A stretch of 64,000 bases of DNA from Allacma fusca (lineage: Eukaryota; Arthropoda; Collembola; Symphypleona; Sminthuridae): NCBI GenBank assembly GCA_947179485.1, contig OX359245.1:46239067-46303066 (forward strand), given 5' to 3'. A program made the position numbers and the translations under genes. The number at the start of each line of letters is the position of its first letter. Within the stretch, counting starts at the first letter, position 1. The notes under the pieces were generated by a model, which worked only from the letters and a program-made list of their open reading frames with translations, made no database searches and was not told where the DNA came from. Shown here in pieces: positions 33,993 through 46,948 of the stretch.

Positions 33993-35762
33993 ACTGTGAA
34001 CGATTACTCCAGCCGGCAGGGAAAAGGAGTCAAAGTATGGGTTTATTGCATTCACGTTTAATGCAACGAAGAGTTCGAGCGATTACCAGAAATACATAAC
34101 AGAGAGCGCGCAGTGCCAGAGTTAGTTTCCGGTGCTTATTAACCCACAATGAAAGATGTAGGCAAAGAATCAGTGTTTTTAATTATGTCTCGGAAGTACA
34201 CATGTATACATTTCACAAACAATTTGTGTCAAGGAAAGCTCTTTTCCTTCCTTCGGGACAAACTCAACTATAATGGGAAATCCGATTGGATCAATCCGAT
34301 ACATCTGGAAGCACTGATTGAACCTATAAAGTGGTCTCCTGTTCACAGTGTCCAGTATCATATGTCCCCGTCACGAGCTCTTTATTTTAACATGTATAAT
34401 GTTAACACTGTATACAGTGGTTTTCTCTATAATGGTCCTCTGTCAATAATGTACCAGGGCGTTTGTCCATTTACTTCGAAATGCATGCTTCGAACTCTGA
34501 ATACAATGGTCTCCCCTATAAACAACGTACACGCGAAATCGTTGCTCATAATTTCTATAGATTTTTAAGATTATTCTAGATTACGGTTTCTTAAATAAAG
34601 CATATTCCTGTGCCACCCCGCACAGTTCGAAAAAACGTTGACTTCCATTTCGAAAAAATATGGAATATTAGAATTATTGGGAAATCACAAAGTGAAATTC
34701 TGGTAGGCAGGATTGCCAGCAAGCAATGGTTGGATAGGATCTTGGAATAAGAGTCATTATGTTTGTTTAAATTATATTTGCGGAGAATCTGCCGGTGTCA
34801 ATAATGAAAAAATTATTTGTGATGGCTGGAAGCCATTTCACCTAGTATTAAAAAAATATTTAGAATTACTAAATAGAACAATTATCGTTAGATATAATTT
34901 CGTGCTCAACACAAGTTGAAAAATGTAAAACGGTCAAAAATTAGTGATTATGTCAAATAAATGTGTCCGTTTGTTTTAATTGTCTTCTTAAACGCGTTAA
35001 ACCATTTATTTAATATATTTACCCTATATAGTGGTCCACGGCCCTATACTAAGTATAGTGGACACTGTACATAGTGGTCAAATTTCAGGTTCCCTAGAGA
35101 AACCACTATATACAGGTTTTACTGTATAAATATCTAATACTCTACATACTGTTCTCAACTAACACAATAAGGTAATTGCCGAAACCAATTACAACCTAAT
35201 TGTTGGAAAATGCCGAGTATGAGTCGCTCCTCCTTTCAAGTAAGGGGCAGGGTCATGTAGAAAATTGATTTCGTCAGGATAAATGACTTTTTTAGAAATT
35301 GAATCCCACGTTAATTAAATCAATAGCTGAAAAAAGCTAAAACAGGAGTTTCCTTTGCGTACTTAAAAGTTAAAAGCCAGTTATCCGATTGGGTTTGTCA
35401 AAGGATCTTTCAGATGAAAACGCTTGAAACGACGAAAAGCAATGCTACGATATGTGGATAGTATATAGCCACCACTAAATGTAACAGCAGGCAAACATTT
35501 ACATAAACTGATAATTACGGGTTGACCAGGTTGCCATAAATTATGTGAAGTGCAATGAGTGCACATTTATTGAAATAAACTTAGAATTGTTTTTGCTATA
35601 CACGTTACATAACCTTCAGAGTATCTCCGAGAAAAATTTAGTACCTCATTCGGAGGAATCTATCTACATTTATCTTTTCACAAATATGTTCCATACCTTA
35701 GATTCTTCCCCGTACCTACTATGCTTTGTCTAACGTAGCATTGGCGGGAGAACGGCGTGAAG
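33993..35762. other. Interval with a decayed pogo-like end; no supported gene
   Basis: 34300-35126 contains repeated AGTGGTTTTCTCTATAATGG-like and AGTGGTCTCC-like motifs. It ends with CCACTATATACAGGTTTTAC + TG and then TA, resembling a pogo/Tigger right terminus; a matching left end was not found. 35150-35300 matches 44360-44520 and 52740-52910 (block E of the segmental duplication). The 139-codon frame at 34149-34568 lies in the repeat and is not called a gene. Confidence 0.45.
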
Positions 35763-37546
35763 TTAATATAAAATCAGGATATTTGCCGAATTAACTAAAA
35801 TGATTTGAATTACTGTAAGAACCATTTGCTTATCGGCATAGTACATCGACCCGAACTGGAACCTTAGCAGTGGCAAAGATTTTATGATTTTACGATCCAA
35901 ATTCCCTCGAATGGAAACTTGCTCCAAAAGATGCATTGATCGTACGTGAATTTCGGCTAGCTTGCTTAGCATTGTAGGTAAAATAATCACGCTCAGTAAT
36001 GCATTTACTCCCATCATATAAGAAATAATACCATCCAGGCGAATGACTCCGTAGATCCCATAAATGGCCATGGCAATTAGCTGCATTTTAGTGATGAAAA
36101 CGAACAAAGACATTGATGATGTAGCTTCTCCGAAGAGTAAGCGTAACGCTCCGTAAATCTTGAATATGTTGGCTGGATATTTTAAGGTTGCTTTCGTAAA
36201 CGACGCAGTTCTGACACTAAGCATACCAAACGTAAATAAAATGATATACCATTAAAAATCTTATACATTCAAATCCCACACATGAGATTTAAAACACTTA
36301 CGATAGCTCCAACAAGACGGCCAACATTGGTAGCAAGAACAAGCAAAAATAACAAGCCTGAAACAATATGACTGAAGCGAAAATGTTTGTATAATATAAT
36401 TGAAAAATCGTTCCCACAAGTCGTGCCTTCCAGCTATACGGATCAGAAAACATGGATGATAGCTGCTCAGGAGATGATGGTCGGAAAATACATAGCATCG
36501 GGATGAAAATTATGTTAAAAATCCAGCAAGTATGAAGTGTCTTCAAAAGCTGCTCACAAACTTTTTATCACCTTTGGCTTGATCCAGTATTTTTGGTTGA
36601 AGTTGTCTGTATTCACATGAACCGGAAAATCAATCCTCTTGAATCAAAGTTAAATTGCAATATGTTTTTGCAATGGAAAATTCTTGGAGGTTTCTTATGT
36701 ATATGCTAGAATATAGACCAATTACGTGGGAGAATTTCCGAAAAATTTAAAACATCTCAAGCAAAATAACTGAAACGTATGTGGTGGAAAGTAATTTAAA
36801 TGATTGATTGATTGAGATATTTTATTGTTTAAAAGCATAGCTATGCAAAATACGTTGCTGTCGATGAAAAAATATAATATCGATAACCTGAAGTAAAATA
36901 TAGAAAACAAAAAATAGTAAGACTATTATAACTTCAAAATAGTTTTTTTTTTTTAATATTTGCTTAATTCTCAGTCACTGTACTTACAGGCCTTTAAAAT
37001 ACTAAGTACGAAATGCTTGAAAATAGATACTTGAAAATATTCCACGAATCTGCTTAAAAGAAACACTTCATAATTTGCATGCGTTCTTTACTTCGGTATT
37101 TAAAAACCGTATTTCAAATTTAGTAAAACAGATATTACAAAAACAATCAGAATTTCAGAAATTTGAAGGAATGTAAATTATATTGCACAGGATTATTTGA
37201 CCAGCCGTTAAAATTGTTTGTCTGAATCTCTGATTCTGAAATTACCTTTAAAGTATTTGAAGAAAGCAGTGTATTTGGAAATGAATGGCGGAATGGGATA
37301 TTTAATTCGAATCAACAATGCTTGATTTATTGTTGGAATGGAATAGAAAAACACCACAAACTCTGAGTACATCCGTTCCTCTGGAGTTGAAGCGTTGTTC
37401 TACCAGACGAAAGTTCTGTTCTTCGATGGAGAAAATTTTGGGAGGTTGTCTTGTTTGTTCCAAACAAATGGTAGTATTCCCAATACTTCGCACCTTCGAG
37501 TATAATGTTTTAACAAGGCAAGCAAATAAGGAGACAAGAGAATCAT
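35763..37546 (-). pseudogene. Chemoreceptor pseudogene C
   Basis: Exon 1 starts at ATG 37546. A deletion relative to the intact copy removes the first membrane segment and creates TAG at 37400-37402. Exon 2 (from about 36600) carries a one-base insertion giving TGA before the H-T-C-W-I-F-N motif. Exon 3 (about 36224-35763) keeps a full frame with S-F-T-K-A-T-L-K-Y and F-Q-F-G-S-M-Y-Y, but its acceptor TTCTAG is changed to TTTAAT. The four independent lesions make it non-functional, although exon 3 is almost identical in sequence to the intact gene at 53254-55500. Confidence 0.85.
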
Positions 37547-38047
37547 TTTGTTTTTTGTGATAAGTTTCGCTTCTTCATTCGACTTTTATCAGTCAGAGAT
37601 TTGAGACAATTCGTACAATGTATTAGTGTCTGCAAAGTATCGACTGTAAGAAATATTTTCAAAAGCATTCGATTCTTGATTGGAAAGGCAACAATCAAAC
37701 ACGCTGCCCATTGATTGAATACAAACTGATTTGGCTTCAATAATTGTAGCAACGAACGAGGCAAATGTTATTAGTACTGGTTCGTGTATTTGAACCCAGT
37801 TGAAGGCATTTACTTAAAATTTGATACATTAAAAACGCAACTTCTGTAAAACAGTTCTATCAATTAAGATTCTTAACACCGCTGGTATGAAATACAAGAC
37901 TGCTTTATGTGTAAAATGGGAGCAATTAAGCTATTATTGCAAAAGAATTTGTCGGTGATTGTAAAAAATAGTTTTAATTGCATAGTGTGCATCGAAACAA
38001 AGTCGTGCACTAACAATTACAATCATGAGCTATTATTCAAACTATGT

Positions 38048-38640
38048 TTCACAAATCCCTGGGAAATCCGATTAGCAATTAAGATTTTGTATTCAGCATG
38101 TTCACCGTAGTGCAAGTAGTCAATTTGAATATTCCCGGCATTTTATGCACTTTGGCTTCAGGGAAAAACACTCGCAATAGGGCATTTTTTGCGCTGGTAC
38201 ATATTTTAGGCAATCTTATTGGTCAAATTAGGAATTTCGGGCAAACTGGTAGAATAAAATTGAAAATATTTTTTGGTGCTCAATAAACGTTGCCTTATAT
38301 ATAGAGAGCTTTAATTTATAACCATTGCTCTTATAGTCCGAAGCTTATAGACCGAGGTTTAGATGAACATTTGCCAGAAACGATCAAATCTGGCCCTTAA
38401 AAAGGTCCTTCTGGATAGACCACTCCCTTATAGTGAGTTACGTCATTTATGACTTTCTGTCACCATGTGGTTTCAAATGGTTATTCCACCATTTGCACAA
38501 CCGAATTTTTATCTGCACATATGGCACAAAAATTGTTTTTCACCTTTTTTACTAGGTTTAATAATCCCCTCCTTTAACACCCTTTCCCATTACACATTGC
38601 AAATTCAACTGTTTTTAGGGTGGTGCTCACCCTAGTAAAA
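38048..38640. repeat. Segmental duplication block D, copy 2
   Basis: Matches 24640-25260 in order and orientation. Its right edge runs into the left end of the TAGGGTGG element (38619 onward, TTAGGGTGGTGCTCACCC). Confidence 0.7.
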
Positions 38641-38723
38641 TAACCTTGTACGTACTTCCGTACGTCCGTATGTCCTTCCGCACGATTGGTGCGAAAACTA
38701 CTGGTCCAATTTCAATGAAACAA

Positions 38724-38757
38724 GTAAAAGCCTTGTGCTTCACACAGGGGCAATTAC
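38724..38757 (-). mobile_element. Helitron 3' terminus, minus orientation
   Basis: Reverse complement reads AATTGCCCCTGTGTGAAGCA..., then CAAGGCTTTTACTTG, clearly the same terminus as the units at 3789-4759 (hairpin then CTTTTACTAG), with decay of the hairpin and CTAG to CTTG. It lies about 0.7 kb from a Helitron helicase C terminus in the same orientation. Confidence 0.6.
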
Positions 38758-39100
38758 TTGAGAATTGTGAGAGTATACACAAAAATGTGAATGGATGTAG
38801 ATCCCGTATCAAGGCCTGCCGAGAAGGCTTTATATTAATATCCCGCTTCGCCACGCAAAGTAATCTCATATAAGACATGTGAACTATTAACTGTAAGATT
38901 AACAATTTGTTTCAAATAGCTAGTTGGCAATTCATCGTATATAAATTATGGGACAACAGCTTCCGGCCCACTAAAGTTTTCTCCCAAACTCAATATTTGG
39001 CTATACACTTGGAATTTAACTAATCGCCTGATCAATTTAATACCAACCTTGTTATTAAATCTTGTTGTTACATCACTGTATGGTGCTTCACCCCTTAGTG

Positions 39101-39121
39101 GATCAGCACAACGTGCTGATC
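39101..39121. other. Perfect 9-bp stem hairpin
   Basis: GATCAGCAC and GTGCTGATC separated by three bases. It lies inside the presumed 3' region of the minus-strand Helitron remnant. Role unknown. Confidence 0.6.
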
Positions 39122-39435
39122 AAATATGATTTGTTTTTATCATTTGTGTATAGATCAGTTGTACCGCAATATTGTAACTGAAGCCTCAGATACTGGACTA
39201 GAAAAGTAGCCCGCTTCGCAGGGCAATGTATTTTAGTATAACAGGATTGCATTTGAGTAAAATAACTTATTTCAAATAGTTTACAATACATTACATTAGA
39301 TCAAAAAATCATGGTTGAGGGCTCTTGGCAAACTTTCCACCAAGGCCCTGTACATGCACTACGCTTGACCCATTGATAGTGGCTAGGAGTTAGTCCCTCA
39401 TGAAGCGAATTCATTGAACTTAACCATTAGAAACC

Positions 39436-39567
39436 TTAAAAAACTTTGGTAGTATATATTGAGTTACTCCCCTCAATTAATATTCTTTGCTGGTCGGTAG
39501 CACCAATTTTCACTTTTACTTTACTCCCCGACGTAGCTCTAGAAAATGCCACATATAAATCACATTT
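39436..39567 (-). pseudogene. Helitron helicase C terminus, remnant 1
   Basis: The minus-strand frame reads D-L-Y-V-A-F-S-R-A-T-S-G followed by K-V-K-I-G, and ends at TAA 39436-39438 shortly after a T-T-K-V-F motif. This matches the extreme C terminus of Helitron/Pif1-type helicases (Q-L-Y-V-A-L-S-R). The upstream part is cut off at about 39580 where a GGGACGGG-bearing element is inserted. Confidence 0.7.
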
Positions 39568-39587
39568 TGGAGTGTTTTTGTGGGTAC

Positions 39588-39957
39588 TGGGTATCTGTTC
39601 GGGACGGGATAATTCGATGGCACAAATATCGTCCCCGTGGTATTTCGGTATTCGGAGCAGCTTTGTTTTTTATACAAAATGTTTTTGGGTTTCTACTTCT
39701 CCAGCCGAAAATTCCGTCCCAACCCGAAATCCTTGAAATAACAAATTTTATCCCGCAGAAAATTCCTCCAAGTCCCGAAATCCTTTGAATACAATATTTA
39801 TGCCAATCCTAACCTGCAATGACTCGGGGCAAAAATATTTGTACCGATTTCGCCCCGAAATATTATGGGATCAATATTAGTGATCCAAAATTGTCCCGAA
39901 ATAATATGGGACCAATATTTATGTTTCGAAATTGTCCCGTCCCGATCAGAAGACCTA
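39588..39957. mobile_element. hAT-like short element with GGGACGGG inverted ends
   Basis: Left TGGGTATCTGTTCGGGACGG and right (complement) TAGGTCTTCTGATCGGGACG form imperfect terminal repeats of about 30 bp. The interior has repeated CCCGAAAT motifs. No convincing 8-bp target duplication was found, so the class is tentative. Confidence 0.45.
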
Positions 39958-40983
39958 CGTATTGTCAATTAAGCAAATGAAGATGACTTAGTTTTCGAAC
40001 CTTTACACAAAAACATTCATACTTGACTACACGTAATAACATGCAAGCTCCTAAGGAGCCATTCATCAGTTCGAAAACGATGTTCCGAAGTATGGGTTTC
40101 GCAAATAACAAATTGTGTTTTGCCCCACTTGCAGAAAAATTCGTGTACGTTGTTTGCTGAACAGGAAGTAATAGATCCATATTAGATTGAAAGACGAAGT
40201 ATGTGAACAGTCGAAGAGTCCTCCGAAGAGTACATAAATAGATTGCAATTGGAATGCATGGAGATAGAATTGAATTCCTTAGCAGACAGCATTCGTTGCA
40301 GATATGAGCACAGAGAGAGATGTCGGTCTGGAATTATTAGAGATTATACTGTGGAAGTTTCTGAAGTACGTTGAAAGCCCAATCGAGTAGTAGCGCATAA
40401 ACTCTATGATACCTGGGCTATGCCGCGTAGTTTAAATTGTATACACGCACCACGATCTGGATCCTGGAATTGAGTTTGATTATTCAGGATGCAGACAGCG
40501 ATGAGGAAGTGAACGGTGTAGAAAAGTAAGACTATTTCATGCGAGCGTAGCGCGGCATAATTTGAATGCACACAGAGATGTGGAAGTAAACGATATAGAA
40601 GAGTGATGCGCTGATTATTTAAAATAGGAAAAATGAAAGGAATTCATACTAGCGCAACACTTTCCACTTGCTATAGTTACAAAAGTCCATGGTTCCTACA
40701 AATCAATCCTTACTTCCTAATGATATTTCTAGGGGATATAAACATTAAATGTATGGATGTTAAGGCTTGTAATTAAAAAGTATTGTGCAAATAACTTCAG
40801 CGATAGAAATTCTGAGAATTTATCGGACGTTGAATATAAAAACTAGATTAGATACTAGTACGTAATAACGTACACAGTACATCTCAAACACTGTAAAAAC
40901 ATTTGAAACAAAATTGTGTTAAAAATCGGCGTCATTTGAAGTTGGACGGCTGCGTTTAACTAAGTTTTTACCTGAATTCCCAC

Positions 40984-41426
40984 TTAAATACTGTACTTTA
41001 GTACCGCGTAAGCCCACTTCTGACTGCTAGGACAGCTGCTATCCTCCGAGGGATGGTCCCCACTAGCTTCCGGGTAACTTCGGGGGAATTTTTCCCCGTA
41101 TTTCGGTGACCAGATTTTTCGACGTGGGTTTCCCAGAAATGTCGAAATTTTGCAACTCCGTAGCAATAAAATCTCAAAGTTGTTCAATTTGGATCATGTC
41201 TGGGCTTTGTGCTGCCTATTTCATCACCAAAAATTTGTTTTTCCGGAAGAAAGCTGATGATGACTTTGATGTGTGTTTAGGATCATTATCCACCTGAAAC
41301 ACAAAACGGCGACCTAGACCAATTTTTCGCGCAGGAGGCTTGATATTGCAATCCAATATGCCTTGGTAACATTCTGAATTTATTATTTCGTCAACAAGTT
41401 CGAAGTAACCCGCCCAGAAGCCCCCA
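40984..41426 (-). pseudogene. Tc1-type transposase remnant, cut by the assembly gap
   Basis: On the minus strand, 41420-41216 encodes G-L-G-R-R-F-V-F-Q-V-D-N-D-P-K-H-T-S-K, the second catalytic Asp block of Tc1 transposases. After a frame change, 41210-40984 gives Q-S-P-D-M-I-Q-I-E-Q-L, with the third catalytic acidic position, and the C-terminal R-R-I-A-A-V-L-A-V-R. A stop replaces the Trp that normally follows. The N-terminal part would fall in or beyond the gap. Confidence 0.82.
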
Positions 41427-41626
41427 NNNNNNNNNNNNNNNNNNNNNNNNNNNNNNNNNNNNNNNNNNNNNNNNNNNNNNNNNNNNNNNNNNNNNNNNNN
41501 NNNNNNNNNNNNNNNNNNNNNNNNNNNNNNNNNNNNNNNNNNNNNNNNNNNNNNNNNNNNNNNNNNNNNNNNNNNNNNNNNNNNNNNNNNNNNNNNNNNN
41601 NNNNNNNNNNNNNNNNNNNNNNNNNN
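41427..41626. other. Assembly gap (200 N)
   Basis: Exactly 200 undetermined bases, probably a placeholder of arbitrary length. It interrupts the Tc1-type remnant. Confidence 0.99.
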
Positions 41627-42129
41627 TAATCCCCATATGTTCGACATTAAAACTTGAATTTTGAGAAGATTCGCTTAACTGTGTACAAAATTATTAGTAG
41701 TTGTTTAAAATAACATTGGGCGTATAAACTTCAATTGACTGCCAGTGTATGTACAAAGTTCAGTAATTAAAATTCTCGTCTTATCAAATTCTTCAGTGCT
41801 GTAACCGAACGTAGTTTGTCTCATTACCAATCTTAATTTAATCCAGATTTGATGATTTATGTCTAATGTTTATAATAATTATGATTAGCGCTTTTTTTAA
41901 GTGATAACCTAAAATTGCGTATTATTGCGAGTTTCCATTAGGTTGCAACCAGTTGGTATGTAGCCGAGAACACAGCGAGCTGAGCGAGCTGAAAAAGCTC
42001 TCCTCTGCTACTCTGCTCTGCGACAGAGTTGCTGCCCGCTGTGCGTATATACCACAGGCTTGCTTGGCTATACGGAATTAATATACTACATAGGTCAATC
42101 CTCTTAGTATTACACTTAATAGCTTTAAA

Positions 42130-42230
42130 TCCCAGTCGTGGATGCTTATTGTATGCCTAAATCGTGCGCGCTTATTTTAACGTAGAACGCGAAATTTTAA
42201 CAGCCACCCACTCCATAAAGTGGCGGTTAA
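42130..42230 (-). mobile_element. Fragment of the Helitron-type family
   Basis: Reverse complement of the body of the units at 3789-4759 (shared ATGCCTAAATCGTGCGCG). The ends are not preserved. Confidence 0.5.
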
Positions 42231-42239
42231 ATTATAAGG

Positions 42240-42547
42240 ATGTTTTTATGAATATTGCTTATGTAAATGACAATGATTATTACTTATGTGATTGAAATCG
42301 GCCTGATAGTTTATTCGAAAATGAAAATTGAAATTTTGAACTTCAAATCAAATGACAGTTACCTCCAAAACCACTGAATCGCTTTAAATTGCATTTTTTG
42401 TATATATTGTTTATGTAAATCATAGTTATTAATGCTCATGGAGTTGAAATTAGCTTGCTATTTTTTCGAAAAAGTTCAGATATTTCGAAAAAAAATCAAA
42501 ATTTGTCCTACTTTGACGGGGGTTAGCTGACGCCACCCTACTCGAAG
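42240..42547. mobile_element. Right part of a TAGGGTGGCGTCAGC element
   Basis: Contains two of the about 155-bp internal units and ends GCTGACGCCACCCTA. The left end is missing. It lies directly upstream of peptide unit 3. Confidence 0.6.
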
Positions 42548-43207
42548 CCTACAATTATCGCGTTGCGATAATTTTTGATATAGTTACAAATTACATAATT
42601 GAGTATCTCCGAGAACATTAACTACATTCTACGTTTATACTTGCATAAGATACACACAAGTATGTATATCCATGCATTTATAAGATATATTTCAAATACG
42701 AAATTTTACCCCATACCAACTGTAATTTGCCTAACGTAGCATAGACGGATGAACGGCAAAATATTTATCCATCGAGCCAAACATTGATTCTCAACATTCC
42801 CACCATTAACAATCATTCGACTGGTCTTATGCGCATTCTGATGTTTATAGGGGCAAAGCGAAGGGGTAGTAGTGCTGATCTCAGATGATTTTTAATACAT
42901 TGGAGATTTCCGTCTCAATGAAAACCCATACGTTTTTCTGAAAAACCCAGTCTGCAATTTGTTGTATTTGGACAATTCGTAAGAACATTGGACTGTTAGT
43001 AATTTAACTTGAAAAGTCAGGAAAATAATATTTTAAATTCCATGACATATTCAATCCCAAAAAATTAGAAAAATTTTAATTATTCAATTTTTATCAAGGG
43101 ATTAGATTTGCGTGAATTTACAATTTGGCAATTTATTTTCTGTAGAATAAAAGGGATATTTTACGGGGATCCTCCTCACGGAATGCTTTTGACGAGGGAG
43201 TCCACGT

Positions 43208-43292
43208 ATTATTTATCTGGAGCAGCTGAAGGTCCAGGAAGAAGTTTGTAATCGTCTGAAGTCACGTGCCTTTCGGTAAGCGCAATTACTAC
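43208..43292 (-). other. Conserved downstream frame of peptide unit 3
   Basis: Carries A-L-T-E-R-H-V-T-S-D-D-Y-K-L-L-P-G on the minus strand, as beside the other copies, and ends at a TAA in GATAAATAA. Confidence 0.4.
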
Positions 43293-43300
43293 AATAGGTA

Positions 43301-43524
43301 TCAGGGGTGGAAGGGAGGTGGTGTAAGAACTCCTTTTCCTTGTATCTCAATTCCTTTCCCATGTAGCTCCCTGTCCCCTAAGACCTGGAAATTCCCAAAA
43401 TCACAGTGTACCTTAGCACATGGAAATATCATATAAAATTTTAATACCAATGTTGTTTCCAAGTTCAAACGTTTACCTGCAAAACGCAGAGACCGACAAC
43501 AACGAGAATAGCAAAAATTTTCAT
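43301..43524 (-). CDS. Small secreted peptide, copy 3
   Basis: Exon 1 43524-43477 (leader M-K-I-F-A-I-L-V-V-V-G-L-C-V-L-Q), intron 43476-43412 (65 bp), exon 2 43411-43301. The product has 52 residues. The mature part keeps G-N-F-Q-V-L-G-D-R-E-L-H-G-K-G-I-E-I-Q and G-K-G and ends in a Pro/His tail. All splice sites and the TATA box (43612-43622) are intact. It lies on the same strand as the neighbouring chemoreceptor copies. Function unknown. Confidence 0.65.
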
Positions 43525-43611
43525 GTTGGTTCAAGGTTTTTGGGACTTGTGATTGTACTGGATCTTCAAGTAGAATTGTCTTTTGAATGCTATACTTGAG
43601 TCAGTGGGCTT

Positions 43612-43622
43612 CATTTATATAC
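43612..43622 (-). promoter_or_regulatory. TATA box of peptide copy 3
   Basis: TATATAAATGA on the minus strand, about 90 bp upstream of the ATG. Confidence 0.6.
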
Positions 43623-44529
43623 GAATGGAGGAACAATAACTGGGAAGAGATTATGCTTTGTTTCTCCAACAGAAAACAGGATATTGTTATGATTTCCTAA
43701 TTAATTGAATGAGTTGATAATCGTTCCTTTGAAAAATTATTTTTGAGCATTGTGAAGCATACAGTGTGAGCTGGTGAGTCATAATATTTCCCTTTGTACT
43801 AGGGTAATTTAAATCCTTTCAAATCTGCACACATGGACCTTGTCTATAGCTCCCTGGAAAGCCTACACAATTTCCTACAACGTCCTGTAAAACCATTTTC
43901 AAAAATAAGCTTTAGGTTTATATAACAAATTTCTAATGATAAAATCTTCAAAACATCCCAACTTCGCCTTCGGATTTTGACCATTCTGACACCAATTTCT
44001 GACCGAGGTCAATGGCCCGAATTTAAACAAATTTGGAAATGAATTCCCTTTAAAATGGGGAATCAAGCACGTAGTGCTGATTACAGATGATTTGTATGTA
44101 CATGGGCCGTACCTGTTACACAGAAGCCGAAAACTTTACCTTCGCATTCAACCCAAGCCACACACTAAACCAAATTTCCAGTGTCGTTAAACTACGCTGG
44201 ATTCTTAACTAAAGCATTTAAGTTAATCAGAAACCCAGGAGTATATGAATAATTATTGCCGACGGAATCCTCGTCGCCACAGTGATAATTTGTATAATCT
44301 GCGCAGCCCATGAAATTATGTATCGTAATTAGATATGTAAATAATTTTGCTTAATACTGTTCTGAAACAACACAAGTTAATTGCCGCAACAAATTATGCA
44401 ATAATTGTTGAAAAATGCAGAGTACGAGTCGCTGCTCCTTTCACGCAAGGGGCAGGGTCATGTAGAAAGTTGACTTCGTCGGGTTAAATGACTTGAGAGA
44501 TTTTTCAGAAACTGAACGGATCGTTGAGA

Positions 44530-45230
44530 AATGAATGCTGTGTTCGCAATTACTGATTGCAATGACCCGGTGACCAAAAATCTGAATGCGACAAGTATCT
44601 GAAAAACAATTGGAACATGTCCACCTTCAGTTGATAGTAACTGAGTTGTGACAATCGGTAACAGGAACGCAAAAACAAAAGTATTTTTAAATCAAAATCT
44701 CTCCCGAAGTGAATTGCCACTAAAAGTTCCAAAGGATTTGATAAATCTTTTAAATACTTACATACGTAAAAGTATTAACTGCCAAAAAACTAAATATTTG
44801 AAGAAACCAGTAAAAATAAATGCTGTGTATAATATGTTTATTAATTTTTTAAATGACCCCGAAATTTTGCGATTCCAAAAAACTTTCATAAAACTAAAAA
44901 AATCTCTCACTGATTGAAAGCTGCTTTAGTTGAGACTGCAAGTTTATCGAGACTGCAACGAAGCCAAAATTGTACATACTTTGATTGCGATTCGGTGAAT
45001 GGATGGCTGAGAAATGCAATAAATTACTGATTGGAATGACCAAGTGGCCAAAAATCGTATTGCGGTAAGTCGATTTGCAAAATAACTGGAATGTGTCCAC
45101 CTTCAGATGATAGTAACTGAGTTTTGACAATTGGTAACAGGAATGAAACACTTACGGTTTCATTAAATCGAAATCTCTGCGAAATAAATTGACACTGAAA
45201 AGTTCGAAAGAATTTGATACCTGAGGTTCA
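44530..45230. repeat. Two-copy diverged duplication, possible old coding exon
   Basis: About 44540-44760 and 44990-45200 are similar direct copies (for example TCAGTTACTATCA, GTGGACA). On the minus strand both share a frame with L-L-P-I-V-x-T-Q-L-L-S-x-E-G-G-H. That could derive from a membrane-protein exon such as the receptor exon 2 end, but the match is too short to prove. Confidence 0.4.
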
Positions 45231-45392
45231 GGCATAAACAAATTTTTTAAATTTTTGGAGGCGCTCAAGTCGCTTATTGGTTATAGTCCATTGCTGCATC
45301 TTTATTTTAAATAAGTCTCTAATGACGCATGTATGTAACTACAGGCGAGTATAGAATATAGTGACAAAACTGATGACTTAATGTGTTATTAA

Positions 45393-45790
45393 ATCAGGCA
45401 TTTCGGGCAAACTGGTAGAATAAAATTGACAATATTTTTTGGTGCTGAATAAATGTTGTATTAGAGATTACTGTATATAGAGAGCTTTAATTTACAACCA
45501 TTGATCTTATAGGCCTAAGCGTAGGCACGAGGTTAGGTGAAACTTTTCCCAGGACCAATCAAATCTGAGCCTTAAAAAGGTCTTTCTAGACAGACCACTC
45601 CCTTATAGGGAGTTACAACATTTACGACTTTCTGTTGCACTGTGGTTTTAAATCTGTTATTCCACCATTTCCACAGCCGAAATCGGATCTGCACATATTA
45701 TATTACAAAAAAATTGTTTCTCGTATTTTTTAATATATTTAATAATCCCATCCTTTTTACACCCTACACATTGCAAATTTAGCTGTTTTT
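45393..45790. repeat. Segmental duplication block D, copy 3 (right part)
   Basis: Shares TTTCGGGCAAACTGGTAGA and downstream sequence with 24870-25260 and 38240-38640. It is followed at once by the left end of the inverted-repeat element at 45790. Confidence 0.7.
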
Positions 45791-46837
45791 AGGGTGGCGT
45801 CAGCACCCTTGTAAATTAGCCTTGTACGGACGTCCTCACGATTATTCAAAAACTACTGGTCCGATTTCAACGAAATTTTTTATGGACACTACTTGTGTCA
45901 AATGTAAGGCGTGAGGCTGAGTTCGTATTTGGTTGAAATCGGCGTAATAGTTTTTGAGAAAACAGTTCTTGAAATTTTGTGCTTCAAGTCAATAAATGAA
46001 AGCTATCTCCAAAACCAATAAATCGATTTCAATGAAATCTTTTGTGAATATTGCTTATGTGAATGATAATGATTAATGCTTATGTGCGTACTTGCAGTCG
46101 TTCAGTTCATAAAGTGGTGAACTGAACTGAACTAGCCCATATTTTTATTGTTTTTGAATGAACTTGAACGAACTAGCTAAATGCAAAACTTTGACTGAAT
46201 GAATTTGAACTGAACTCAGCAAAACTTATTATGAATGTGAACGAACGTTCATCGTACGTTCAAGTAACACAAACTGAACTGAATTGAACTTAAGAGTTCA
46301 GGTTTGAATAGGGTTCCCAGACGTCCCGGAATGCCCGGGACAGTCCCGGAATGACAATCGTTGTCCCGTGTCCCGGAAGGGTGTATTCCGGGACACGTAA
46401 ATGTCCCGGAAACGTCGAGCTCAATAAGTTACGAAAATTATTTTACATTTTAAGAGACAAATTAAATATTTCGTTTTAGAATAGCTCGATTCAAACGAGA
46501 GCATCATGTGCCATCTACATAAAACTAATAAAATCATAAAAATGGGAATACAAGCGTAACAAAATCGGTCAAGCATCAGGTATTAATTAAAAAGGCCTAG
46601 GTTTTACAATTCTATGTGGGAAGAGGTTGTCAATTTCAAAAATTGGCAAGATGACCAGACTCCTGCTAAGATTTTAGTGTATACAGCAACTTTCTCTGTG
46701 AAGTATGAAAAATTTGGGTCTGTTAAATCTCACATGTAAAGTTTCTAATAACCTAGAGAAAGCAGGTGCTGAAATTTAAAAAGTTTAGATTTTTCAAACC
46801 GAATAATCTGGAGGATTAAAAATTCAATACGCGAACA

Positions 46838-46948
46838 ATGCGAACGAAAATTACGGTCGCCAAAATTATGTGTTTCAGAAATTCCAGGAAGAAAATCCAT
46901 CAATTGTTTCTGCTAATTTCAATAAATTATCAATGGATGTTTAAGGCT
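46838..46948. repeat. 111-bp direct repeat inside the inner hAT, copy 1
   Basis: Begins ATGCGAACGAAAATTACGG and ends ATGTTTAAGGCT. An apparently identical copy is at 47186-47296. It is a local duplication of decayed transposase coding sequence. Confidence 0.85.

Noticed and set aside
34149..34568. 139-codon plus-strand frame
   Set aside because: Lies in a region of repeated AGTGGTnTCC motifs resembling a decayed pogo-like element; no protein family recognised.
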